Assembly: GCA_015767395.1 (NCBI GenBank)
Contig: JADWMI010000037.1
Coordinates: forward strand, 1,947 to 14,270
DNA from: Bacteroidota bacterium
GTDB taxonomy: Bacteria > Bacteroidota > Bacteroidia > Flavobacteriales > Flavobacteriaceae
Length of the DNA stretch: 12,324 bases
Reading direction: 5' to 3'
In this document: positions 6,268 through 12,324 of the stretch, one piece after another
How the letters are laid out: the number at the start of each line of letters is the position of its first letter
Numbering within the stretch: the stretch's first letter is position 1
Notes under the pieces: generated by a model
Told to the model about the DNA's origin: nothing
The model's database searches: none
What the model saw: the letters and a program-made list of their open reading frames with translations, nothing else
Program-made: the position numbers and the translations under genes

Positions 6268-7269
6268 ATGTCGGCACACAATATCAGGTTAGAGGTTATG
6301 CTAACCCTAGAAAAGAATATCGATACTTTTGTCGAAAAATTCTTAATTACACCCGAAAAAATTTGGCAACCTACAGATTTTTTACCCAATTCTCAAAGCG
6401 ATACTTTTATTGAAGAGATTAAAGAAATTAAAGAATTATCTAAAGATTTAGATGATGATTTTTGGACCGTTTTAGTGGGTGACACTATAACAGAAGAAGC
6501 TTTACCAACCTATGAATCTTGGTTGTTAGATGTTGATGGCGTTTCACAACACACCAACCCAAATGGCGGTGGCGATAACGGATGGGCAAAATGGCTACGC
6601 GCTTGGACTGGTGAAGAAAATAGACACGGAGACGTTTTGAATAAATACATCTACCTATCTGGAAGAGTAAATATGCGTGAAGTTGAAATTACAACACAAC
6701 ATTTAATTGCAGATGGATTTGATATTGGTACGGCTCGTGATCCATACAAAAACTTTGTTTATACGAGCTTTCAAGAACTAGCAACTTATGTTTCTCACAA
6801 TAATGTAGCTAAAATAGCACGTAAAAAAGGACATAAATTATTGTCTAAAATGTCAAAAATAATTGCTGGAGACGAAATGCGTCATCATTTAGCATATACT
6901 GAATTCATTAGACAAATTTTTCAACATGACCCTAGTGAAATGATGTTGGCTTTTCAATATATGATGAAACATAAAATTGTAATGCCTGCCATGAATTTAA
7001 GACATTCAGGAGAAGAAAGAGGTAGCCTTTTTGATCAATTCTCAGTAGTTGCACAACGCGCTGGTGTTTATACAGGTTTTGATTATGTAGACATTCTTAA
7101 AAAATTAAATGCTGCCTGGGAAATTGATAAAATTACTGGTTTAACAGCTGAAGCAGAAAAAGCAAGAGATTATTTAATGAAATTACCAGATCGTATGTAT
7201 CGTATTACGGAACGTATTGTAGTGCCTGATACTAAATACAACTTTAAGTGGATAAATCCAATGAGCTAA
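6268..7269 (+). CDS. Soluble acyl-ACP desaturase, di-iron (plant stearoyl-ACP Delta9 family)
   Basis: Introduces a cis double bond into acyl-ACP using O2 and reduced ferredoxin, making unsaturated fatty acids for the membrane. At 333 residues it is close to the mature plant enzymes. The di-iron ligands are in place: a Glu in 'GDTITEEALPTYES' (71-84), E117 and H120 in 'GEENRHGD', E170 in 'SFQELATY', and E203 and H206 in 'GDEMRHHLAY'. The two ExxH helices are the hallmark of the family. No transmembrane segment is seen, which separates it from membrane-bound desaturases. It follows plsC by 27 bp and ends in a strong terminator, so the two probably form a lipid-modification unit. The start at 6268 keeps the N-terminal 'NIRLEVMLTLEKN' helix; an internal ATG at 6298 is a less likely alternative. 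The position of the double bond is not predictable here. Confidence 0.93.
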   Translation: MSAHNIRLEVMLTLEKNIDTFVEKFLITPEKIWQPTDFLPNSQSDTFIEEIKEIKELSKDLDDDFWTVLVGDTITEEALPTYESWLLDVDGVSQHTNPNGGGDNGWAKWLRAWTGEENRHGDVLNKYIYLSGRVNMREVEITTQHLIADGFDIGTARDPYKNFVYTSFQELATYVSHNNVAKIARKKGHKLLSKMSKIIAGDEMRHHLAYTEFIRQIFQHDPSEMMLAFQYMMKHKIVMPAMNLRHSGEERGSLFDQFSVVAQRAGVYTGFDYVDILKKLNAAWEIDKITGLTAEAEKARDYLMKLPDRMYRITERIVVPDTKYNFKWINPMS

Positions 7270-7274
7270 TATTG

Positions 7275-7337
7275 TCAAACTGAGTTTATCAAAATTAATC
7301 TATTTAGATAAACTCAGTTTGATTATTTTTTTACTAT
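7275..7337 (+). terminator. Long perfect-stem terminator after the desaturase gene
   Basis: A 16-bp perfect stem: TCAAACTGAGTTTATC (7275-7290) pairs with 7307-7322 around a 16-base AT-rich loop. A T-rich tail follows (TTATTTTTTT). It begins 5 bases after the desaturase stop. The stem is longer than usual for an intrinsic terminator, so it may also protect the mRNA 3' end. Confidence 0.88.
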
Positions 7338-7352
7338 TTAAAAAATATTGGT

Positions 7353-7464
7353 AGCTGTCATGGGGAACTTGATTCAGCATCTCATCAAACTTTTCATCAA
7401 TTATTCTGAGAACCTGAAATCAAAGATTCAGCGGAGCTAAATAAATTCAGGTTGACGATGTGCT
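7353..7464. repeat. Degenerate palindromic repeat element, REP-like
   Basis: This non-coding stretch lies in the convergent gap between the desaturase and nitrilase genes. It has terminal inverted bits (AGC..GTCA at 7353-7360; TGAC..GCT at 7453-7464) and an internal inverted pair, AACCTGAA (7411-7418) with TTCAGGTT (7445-7452). There are also direct repeats: GATTCAGC at 7371 and 7425, and TCATCAA at 7382 and 7394. Its wording (GTCAT..GAACTTGATTCAGCATCTCATC and a CAGGTTGACG end) resembles dispersed palindromes I associate with Flavobacteriaceae genomes. Copy number cannot be judged from one window. Confidence 0.5.
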
Positions 7465-7472
7465 ATAATTTT

Positions 7473-8255
7473 TTATTTTAGAATCTCAAAAGCATCCTTA
7501 TCATTTAAAAAATTAAGCCTTTTTCTAACATCGTTAAGGTTAGCCTTATTAAGTGTAACAATCTCAACAAATTCTTCATTTGAAATAGGACTTGTTAATT
7601 GCTCACCCAAACTATCATAGGCCGCCGAATGCCCACTGTATTCATAACCATTCGCATCCACGCCTACTCTATTTACGCCTATCACATAACACATATTTTC
7701 AATGGAACGGGCTTTTAATAAGGTATCCCAGGCCACAATTCTTGGTTTTGGCCAATTTGCAACATATAACAATACATCATATGCTTCAACATTTCTTGAC
7801 CAAACCGGAAACCGCAGATCATAACAAACCAGTGGACAAATTTTCCACCCCTTGTAATCAATTACTAACTTTTCATTTCCTTGTGTATATACTTTTTCTT
7901 CACCTGCCAATGTAAATAAATGCCGTTTATCGTAATAGGTGATTCCACCTGATGGTTCCACAAATAAAAACCGATTGTAAAAATTATCATCTTCTAAAAT
8001 AATAAGACTCCCACAAATCGCTGCATTTTTTTCTGAGGCCAAATTTTTCATCCAATGTACAGTCTCACCTTGCATAGTTTCTGAAATACCTTCTGGCACC
8101 ATACTAAATCCGGTCGAAAACATTTCAGGCAACACTACAATATCAATATCTTCATTGATGCTATTTATTTTTTCTGAATACCGTTTGACATTTTCTTTTG
8201 CATTTTGCCAAACAATGTCTGTTTGCACGATGGCTATTTTTAAAATATTTTCCAC
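7473..8255 (-). CDS. Nitrilase-superfamily omega-amidase (YafV/Nit2-like)
   Basis: A carbon-nitrogen hydrolase of 260 residues with the complete Glu-Lys-Cys triad: E44 in 'VVLPEMFSTGF', K110 in 'YYDKRHLF' and C144 in 'PLVCYDLRFP'. The overall pattern ('AIVQTDIVW' start, 'NRFLFVEPSG', 'DLRFPVWSRN') is that of the YafV/Nit2 branch. These omega-amidases hydrolyse 2-oxoglutaramate to 2-oxoglutarate and ammonia. A methionine-type aminotransferase, the enzyme that would create this substrate, is encoded two genes upstream on the same strand. The predicted start is GTG at 8255: no in-frame ATG lies upstream, and the fold begins at about residue 5. A perfect hairpin ends 24 bases before the start, and no promoter is evident between them. 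Other short-chain amides remain possible substrates. Confidence 0.87.
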   Translation of the reverse strand: MENILKIAIVQTDIVWQNAKENVKRYSEKINSINEDIDIVVLPEMFSTGFSMVPEGISETMQGETVHWMKNLASEKNAAICGSLIILEDDNFYNRFLFVEPSGGITYYDKRHLFTLAGEEKVYTQGNEKLVIDYKGWKICPLVCYDLRFPVWSRNVEAYDVLLYVANWPKPRIVAWDTLLKARSIENMCYVIGVNRVGVDANGYEYSGHSAAYDSLGEQLTSPISNEEFVEIVTLNKANLNDVRKRLNFLNDKDAFEILK

Positions 8256-8279
8256 AATTATAAAACGATTATAAAATAA

Positions 8280-8310
8280 TAGCGGTTAAGTAATTAAAAC
8301 TTAACCGCTA
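8280..8310 (-). terminator. Hairpin terminator between peroxiredoxin and nitrilase genes
   Basis: TAGCGGTTAAG (8280-8290) and CTTAACCGCTA (8300-8310) form a perfect 11-bp stem with a 9-base AT loop. Read on the minus strand, a T-rich but interrupted tail follows (TTATTTTATAA), so termination for the peroxiredoxin gene is likely but may be leaky. The nitrilase start codon lies 24 bases further on. Confidence 0.75.
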
Positions 8311-8357
8311 CTAAATTACGTTTTTTAGAAACAATATTAAAAATAAAAAAACGATTC

Positions 8358-8999
8358 CTAATCTAAATTAGGTTGTGGTGTCATTCTCAAATATGGCTTT
8401 ATTTCTTTGTGCCCTTTTGGAAATAAACTTGGTATCTCAGCATTTGAAACAGCGGGAGATATTACACAGTCATCGCCATTATTCCAATTTGCAGGTGTTG
8501 CCACTTTATGATAAGCTGTTAATTGTAACGAATCAATAACACGCAGTAATTCATCAAAATTTCGACCTGTAGAGGCCGGATAAATAATAATTAATTTTAC
8601 CTTTTTATCTGGTCCAATTACAAATACCGAACGTACGGTCATTTTATCATCAGAATTTGGATGAATCATGTCGTATAAAGTAGCCACTCTCCTATCTTCA
8701 TCGGCAATTATTGGAAGATTAACAGTTGTGTTTTGAGTTTCATTAATGTCTTTTATCCAACCGTGATGTGATTCGTTTCCATCAACACTCAATGCTATCA
8801 TTTTTACATTTCTTTTGTCAAATTCCGATTTGTATTTTGATGCAGTTCCTAATTCAGTGGTGCATACTGGTGTGTAATCTGCTGGATGTGAAAATAAAAC
8901 CCCCCAACTATCTCCTAACCATTCGTGGAAATTAATTTCTCCTTCAGTTGTTTGTGCTGTAAAATTTGGTGCAACATCACCCAATCTAATTGTGCTCAT
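8358..8999 (-). CDS. 1-Cys peroxiredoxin (Prx6-type, AhpC/TSA family)
   Basis: A cytoplasmic thiol peroxidase that reduces H2O2 and organic hydroperoxides. The peroxidatic cysteine is C46 in 'HPADYTPVCTTELG', with the family's P-x3-T-x2-C arrangement (P39, T43) and a conserved Arg in 'MTVRSVFVIGP' (R123). Its 213-residue length and the long C-terminal extension after 'YPASTGRN' ('VATPANWNNGDD', 'SLFPKGHKEIKPYLR') identify the Prx6 subfamily and not typical 2-Cys AhpC. One further cysteine, C178, lies in that extension; whether it resolves the sulfenic acid is unknown. The gene sits between the nitrilase and aminotransferase genes with gaps of about 100-110 bp on each side and a hairpin downstream, so it may be a separate transcription unit. 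An AGGAAAG stretch directly precedes the ATG at 8999. Confidence 0.93.
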   Translation of the reverse strand: MSTIRLGDVAPNFTAQTTEGEINFHEWLGDSWGVLFSHPADYTPVCTTELGTASKYKSEFDKRNVKMIALSVDGNESHHGWIKDINETQNTTVNLPIIADEDRRVATLYDMIHPNSDDKMTVRSVFVIGPDKKVKLIIIYPASTGRNFDELLRVIDSLQLTAYHKVATPANWNNGDDCVISPAVSNAEIPSLFPKGHKEIKPYLRMTPQPNLD

Positions 9000-9109
9000 C
9001 TTTCCTTTTTTTTAAATTAGTAATTATTATATAATTAAAAGTGAAACAATTTGGGGCATTTTGAATCAACGTTATGTTAACATTTTTATTTTTACCTAAT
9101 TTACAAAAA

Positions 9110-10252
9110 TTAAATTGAACATAATATTTCGGCCGCTTTTTTCAATGTATCATCTGTTTTTGCAAAACAAAAACGCAATACTTTGGTATCCAACTTATTT
9201 TCATTAAAGACTGAAATAGGAATACTTGCTATTTTTTGCTCTTTGGTTAAACGAATCGCAAAATCGTAATCGCTTTCAGAAGTGATGTTTTTGAAATTCA
9301 ATAACTGAAAATAAGTGCCTTTAGAAGGTTCAAATTTAAATCTGGAATCTTTTATTAAACTTAAAAATAAATCCCTTTTCTGTTGATAAAAACCATTCAA
9401 TTCTAAATAATGATTTGGTGTTTTTAAATATTCAGCCAAAGCCACTTGGGTTGGATGATTTACACTAAACACATTAAATTGATGTACTTTTCTAAACTCC
9501 TGCATTAATGCTTTTGGAGCCAAACAATAGCCTACTTTCCATCCTGTATTGTGAAATGTTTTCCCAAAGGAAGCAGTAATAAATGTCCGTTCAGTCAACG
9601 TTGGAAACAATGCTGCTGATTGATGTTGTTCGCCATCAAAAATAATATGTTCATAAACCTCATCACTTAACAAAATAATGTTTGTTCCTTTTAACAACTT
9701 TTCCAGTTGCTGCATATCTGATTTTGATAAAATTTTTCCAGAAGGATTATGAGGGGTGTTTATCATAATCATTTTCGTTTTATCAGTAAGCAACGCTTTT
9801 ACCTGTTGCCAATCAATCTTAAAAGTTTCAGGATTTAACTGGTAGGATATTACTTTTCCTTCAAACAATTCAATTGTAGGCTCATAGCAATCGTAAGCCG
9901 GTTTAAATATAATAACCTCATCGTCTTTTCTAATAGTGGCTGCAATTGCCGTAAAAATAGCTTGTGTGGCACCTGCAGTCACCGTAATTTCAGTTTCGGG
10001 ATTGTAAGAAACGCCGTATAAGGTTTCTACTTTATCGGCAATCGCTTTTCGTAAACTAAAAATCCCTGGCATTGGCGCATATTGATTTTTACCATGCACC
10101 ATAGCTTCGTTTACCAACGCTATTAGTTTTGTGTCACTTTCAAAATCAGGGAATCCTTGTGCTAAATTCAAAGCTTTTTGCTCAACTGCCAAAGCACTCA
10201 TTACTGAAAAAATAGATGTTGGAATATTGGGAAGTTTAGACGTATACTGCAT
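9110..10252 (-). CDS. Methionine/glutamine-type aminotransferase (YbdL/KAT-like, class I/II PLP)
   Basis: A fold-type I PLP aminotransferase of 380 residues. Visible motifs are 'LNLAQGFPDFES' (28-39), 'TAGATQAIF' for cofactor phosphate binding (92-100), 'NTPHNPSG' (N169, 165-172), 'SDEVYEH' (D197 and Y200), the Schiff-base lysine K231 in 'SFGKTFHNTGWKVGY', and the carboxylate-binding Arg in 'LRFCF' near the C terminus. The 'AQGFPDF' and 'GKTFHNTGWK' wording is that of the YbdL (methionine aminotransferase) and kynurenine/glutamine transaminase K branch, not of aspartate aminotransferase. Such enzymes transaminate 2-oxo acids with glutamine or methionine. The omega-amidase-like nitrilase gene two genes downstream would remove the 2-oxoglutaramate formed from glutamine. 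The start is ATG at 10252. Exact substrates are inferred from family resemblance. Confidence 0.88.
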   Translation of the reverse strand: MQYTSKLPNIPTSIFSVMSALAVEQKALNLAQGFPDFESDTKLIALVNEAMVHGKNQYAPMPGIFSLRKAIADKVETLYGVSYNPETEITVTAGATQAIFTAIAATIRKDDEVIIFKPAYDCYEPTIELFEGKVISYQLNPETFKIDWQQVKALLTDKTKMIMINTPHNPSGKILSKSDMQQLEKLLKGTNIILLSDEVYEHIIFDGEQHQSAALFPTLTERTFITASFGKTFHNTGWKVGYCLAPKALMQEFRKVHQFNVFSVNHPTQVALAEYLKTPNHYLELNGFYQQKRDLFLSLIKDSRFKFEPSKGTYFQLLNFKNITSESDYDFAIRLTKEQKIASIPISVFNENKLDTKVLRFCFAKTDDTLKKAAEILCSI

Positions 10253-10269
10253 CTTTTGAGTTTTGATTA

Positions 10270-10277
10270 TAAAGATA
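10270..10277 (-). promoter_or_regulatory. Candidate -7 box for the aminotransferase gene
   Basis: On the minus strand the bases read TATCTTTA, one mismatch from TAnnTTTG. They end 17 bases before the ATG at 10252, which would give a leader of about ten bases. No -33 TTG is found at proper spacing. The motif is common by chance in AT-rich DNA. Confidence 0.3.
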
Positions 10278-10364
10278 GTAAGAATTCAATGATAAAATCA
10301 CTTCAATTCGCTGTTTGAAACATAAATTTTTTCAACTTATTTTTTATAAATCACTCAAAATTAG

Positions 10365-10372
10365 TACCTTTA
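10365..10372 (+). promoter_or_regulatory. Candidate -7 box for the 10409 membrane gene
   Basis: TACCTTTA is one mismatch from TAnnTTTG and lies 36 bases before the ATG at 10409, in the 156-bp divergent gap. No convincing -33 element accompanies it. Confidence 0.3.
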
Positions 10373-10408
10373 GAATATTCTCCAAGTTCTTGCCTAAAAT
10401 CTAGTGTT

Positions 10409-10861
10409 ATGTCTGTAGGAAAAATTATACTTATCAATGCTGTCAAAATCTTTGCAGGCATTGTTCTTTTCTTCTTTTTAATGAAGTTGTTTGGGCTTGA
10501 TGAATTTACGGAATTACGATTATTGAATTTTATCTTCGTTTTTTGGGGAATAAATAGTGCAATTAAAAAAAATATCTTTAAGAATGGCAACAATAATTAT
10601 CTCGAGAATCTATCTCTAGGTTTTAGAACTTCATTCTTAGCTATATTACTGTTAATATTTTCATTAACAATTTACCTTTTTTACATCAATCCTTCCTTTA
10701 TTCATGTTATGGAAAATTCAAAGATTTGGGGAAATAATTTAACACCTCCTTTAATTGCTTTTGCCATTTTTATTGAAGGCATCTCTTCTTCACTAGTTTG
10801 CACCTTTATTTTAATGCAATATTGGAAAAATTACAAAGTAGCCAAGCCGGTTTCGAGCTAA
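10409..10861 (+). CDS. Small four-helix membrane protein, unrecognised (possibly DUF4199-like)
   Basis: A 150-residue hydrophobic protein with four predicted membrane helices: about 5-28, 38-56, 71-93 and 113-138. Short basic loops (AIKKNIFKNG; YWKNYKVAK at the C terminus) suggest that both termini face the cytoplasm. The length, the helix layout and the 'LSLGFRTSFLAILLLI' third helix recall DUF4199 proteins of Bacteroidota, but I see no diagnostic motif and am not certain of the family. There are no catalytic-looking residues. It is a single gene, divergent from the aminotransferase and convergent with sdhB, sharing a bidirectional terminator that starts a few bases after its stop. The start is ATG at 10409. 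The coding region looks intact and of normal composition for this neighbourhood. No function is assigned. Confidence 0.7.
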   Translation: MSVGKIILINAVKIFAGIVLFFFLMKLFGLDEFTELRLLNFIFVFWGINSAIKKNIFKNGNNNYLENLSLGFRTSFLAILLLIFSLTIYLFYINPSFIHVMENSKIWGNNLTPPLIAFAIFIEGISSSLVCTFILMQYWKNYKVAKPVSS

Positions 10862-10898
10862 AAATAAAAAAACCTGTTTCATTTCTGAAACAGGTTTT
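10862..10898. terminator. Bidirectional terminator between the 10409 gene and sdhB
   Basis: AAAACCTGTTTC (10869-10880) pairs perfectly with GAAACAGGTTTT (10887-10898). One further A-T pair leaves a TTTC loop. On the minus strand the stem is followed by a strong T-tract (TTTTTTTATTTTT), terminating the sdh transcript. On the plus strand the tail is only TTTTAAATT, so termination of the 10409 gene is weaker. Confidence 0.92.
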
Positions 10899-10921
10899 AA
10901 ATTAGGTTCTAAAATTCTTTT

Positions 10922-11665
10922 TTAGATAATACTTGCTTTTAAATATTCACGGTTCATTCGAGCAATATTGTCTAATGAAATTCCTTTAGGACATTCCACC
11001 TCACAAGCTCCTGTATTTGTACAGTTACCAAAACCTTCTAAATCCATTTGAGCTACCATATTTCTTACACGATCAGCAGCTTCCACTTTTCCTTGTGGTA
11101 ATAATGCAAACTGAGATACTTTTGCAGCAACAAACAACATAGCACTTGAGTTTTTACAACTTGCAACACAAGCTCCACAACCAATACAAGCAGCAGCATC
11201 CATAGATAAATCTGCGTCTTTTTTAGGAATTGGTAATGCATTTGCATCTTGTGTATTCCCCGATGTATTTACAGAAATGTATCCCCCCGCTTGTTGAATA
11301 CGCTCAAAAGCCATACGGTCAACAATTAAATCCTTAATTACTGGAAATGCTTTTGCTCTCCATGGCTCGATATAAATAGTATCACCATCTTTAAAAGTAC
11401 GCATGTGTAACTGACAAGTAGTAATCCCTCTATCTGGACCGTGTGGCTCACCATTAATATGCAATGAACACATACCACAAATACCTTCTCTACAATCATG
11501 ATCAAATGCTATTGGCACTTCATCTTTAGCTACCAAACTTTCGTTTAACACATCCATCATTTCTAAGAATGACATATGCTCTGAAATATCAGTTACTTTA
11601 TATTCGACCATTTGACCTTTATCTTGAGGTCCTTTTTGTCTCCAAATTTTTAACGTTAAATTCAT
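10922..11665 (-). CDS. sdhB: Succinate dehydrogenase/fumarate reductase iron-sulfur subunit
   Basis: Complex II electron-transfer subunit on the cytoplasmic face of the inner membrane. It carries electrons from the flavin of SdhA to the membrane cytochrome and quinone. At 247 residues all three cluster sites are complete. The [2Fe-2S] ligands are C58, C63 and C66 in '[10 protein letters not shown]' plus C84. The [4Fe-4S] ligands are C160, C163 and C166 in 'CIGCGAC' plus C225. The [3Fe-4S] ligands are C170, C215 and C221 ('[14 protein letters not shown]'). The wording fits the Bacteroidota enzyme paired with a single di-haem cytochrome b subunit, which would lie upstream outside the window. 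It starts 9 bp after sdhA, clearly co-transcribed, and ends at the bidirectional terminator. The direction of the reaction cannot be decided from sequence; an aerobic TCA-cycle role is likely. Confidence 0.97.
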   Translation of the reverse strand: MNLTLKIWRQKGPQDKGQMVEYKVTDISEHMSFLEMMDVLNESLVAKDEVPIAFDHDCREGICGMCSLHINGEPHGPDRGITTCQLHMRTFKDGDTIYIEPWRAKAFPVIKDLIVDRMAFERIQQAGGYISVNTSGNTQDANALPIPKKDADLSMDAAACIGCGACVASCKNSSAMLFVAAKVSQFALLPQGKVEAADRVRNMVAQMDLEGFGNCTNTGACEVECPKGISLDNIARMNREYLKASII

Positions 11666-11674
11666 AGTGTCTTC

Positions 11675-12324
11675 TTATTTGTATGAACGAGTTTTTAATT
11701 CGATATCTTTAAATTCTAATTCTTCTTTGTGTAAAATAGCTTCACTAGGCTTACCTGTATATTCCCAAGCTGCTACATAAGCAAAGTTTTTATCATCACG
11801 TTTTGCTTCGCCATCTTCTGTAATGTGCTCTTCACGGAAATGACCTCCACAAGATTCTTCACGTCCTAAGGCATCTTTTGCAAATAACTCTCCTAATTCT
11901 AAGAAATCAGCCACTCTACCAGCTTTTTCTAGCTCAGGGTTTAGTTCGTTTAATTCTCCTGGAACTTTTACATTTTTCCAGAAATCTTCACGAATATCTT
12001 GAATTTCTTTAATAGCTTCTTTTAAATGCTTCTCGTTACGAGCCATTCCTACTTTATTCCACATAACCAATCCTAGTTTTTTATGGTAATAATCTACAGA
12101 ATGTGTTCCTTTATTATTGATAAAGAATTCTAATTTGTCTTTAGTATCTTTTTCAACTTCATCAAATTCTTTAGAATCTGTTGGAATTGCTCCAGTTCTA
12201 ATATCATCAGCTAAATATTCACCTATAGTATAAGGTAATACAAAATAACCATCAGCCAAGCCTTGCATTAAAGCAGAAGCTCCTAAACGGTTAGCACCGT
12301 GATCAGAGAAGTTTGCTTCACCAA
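11675..12324 (-). CDS. sdhA: Succinate dehydrogenase/fumarate reductase flavoprotein subunit (3' part only)
   Basis: The C-terminal 215 codons of SdhA; the gene runs off the window edge. The frame is open to the last base. The in-frame Met at 12268 is internal, because the reading continues upstream as '[19 protein letters not shown]', the conserved FAD/substrate segment with the active-site His and Arg. The rest is the C-terminal helical domain, including '[15 protein letters not shown]', the form seen in this lineage where proteobacterial enzymes read REESRGAHSR. The N-terminal FAD-binding part and covalent FAD histidine are not visible. It lies 9 bp upstream of sdhB in the same operon. FAD oxidises succinate to fumarate here and passes electrons to SdhB. 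Confidence 0.96.
   Translation of the reverse strand, partial: GEANFSDHGANRLGASALMQGLADGYFVLPYTIGEYLADDIRTGAIPTDSKEFDEVEKDTKDKLEFFINNKGTHSVDYYHKKLGLVMWNKVGMARNEKHLKEAIKEIQDIREDFWKNVKVPGELNELNPELEKAGRVADFLELGELFAKDALGREESCGGHFREEHITEDGEAKRDDKNFAYVAAWEYTGKPSEAILHKEELEFKDIELKTRSYK

Noticed and set aside
9074..9083. Palindrome ATGTTAACAT between the aminotransferase and peroxiredoxin genes
   Set aside because: It is a short AT-rich self-complementary stretch with no loop or G+C stem, so not a terminator, and chance is a sufficient explanation.
12266..12268. Met at 12268 as the start of sdhA
   Set aside because: The frame stays open to the window edge and encodes the conserved '[10 protein letters not shown]' segment of SdhA, so this Met is internal.
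1..12324. Defence island, prophage, transposon or CRISPR array
   Set aside because: All genes but three have recognisable housekeeping families, composition is even throughout, and no integrase, transposase, spaced repeat array or toxin-antitoxin pair is visible.

Overview
The window is an ordinary, gene-dense piece of chromosome from a low-GC bacterium of the Bacteroidota, most probably a member of the Flavobacteriaceae. This rests on several points: AT-rich codon use, A-rich leaders with few Shine-Dalgarno sites, -7 boxes of the form TAnnTTTG, a DUF4369/TlpA-type secreted thioredoxin, a plant-type acyl-ACP desaturase, and a thymidine kinase without its zinc-binding cysteines. I would not name a genus. 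There are 14 protein genes (one cut by the window edge), five good intrinsic terminators, no RNA genes, no phage or transposon genes and no CRISPR array.

Layout. (1) 24-1370 (+): secreted TlpA-like thioredoxin, ending stop-on-stop against a minus-strand pair, yraN (1367-1726) and an acidic hypothetical protein (1741-2526). (2) A 169-bp divergent region, then tdk (2696-3313) and alr (3303-4412), which overlap, and mscL (4469-4879), closed by a terminator. (3) 5026-5460 (+): four-helix membrane protein with its own -7 box and terminator. (4) plsC (5509-6240) and an acyl-ACP desaturase (6268-7269), a lipid pair whose first start codon lies just past the preceding terminator. (5) A convergent gap of about 200 bp with a 16-bp-stem terminator and a degenerate repeat of REP type. 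(6) Minus strand: an omega-amidase-like nitrilase (7473-8255), a 1-Cys peroxiredoxin (8358-8999) and a methionine-type aminotransferase (9110-10252). (7) 10409-10861 (+): small four-helix membrane protein, convergent through a bidirectional terminator with sdhB (10922-11665) and the 3' part of sdhA (11675 to the window end).

How the genes work together. plsC and the desaturase both shape membrane phospholipids, the layer in which MscL senses tension. The aminotransferase and omega-amidase form a recognised metabolic pair: glutamine-dependent transamination of 2-oxo acids yields 2-oxoglutaramate, which the amidase hydrolyses. SdhA and SdhB are the flavin and iron-sulfur subunits of respiratory complex II. 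Alr supplies D-alanine for peptidoglycan and Tdk salvages thymidine.

I found no convincing undescribed biological system. The points most worth a second look are the degenerate repeat at 7353-7464, the start codons placed directly behind terminator hairpins (plsC and the nitrilase), the acidic hypothetical protein, and the aminotransferase/amidase pairing interrupted by a peroxiredoxin.
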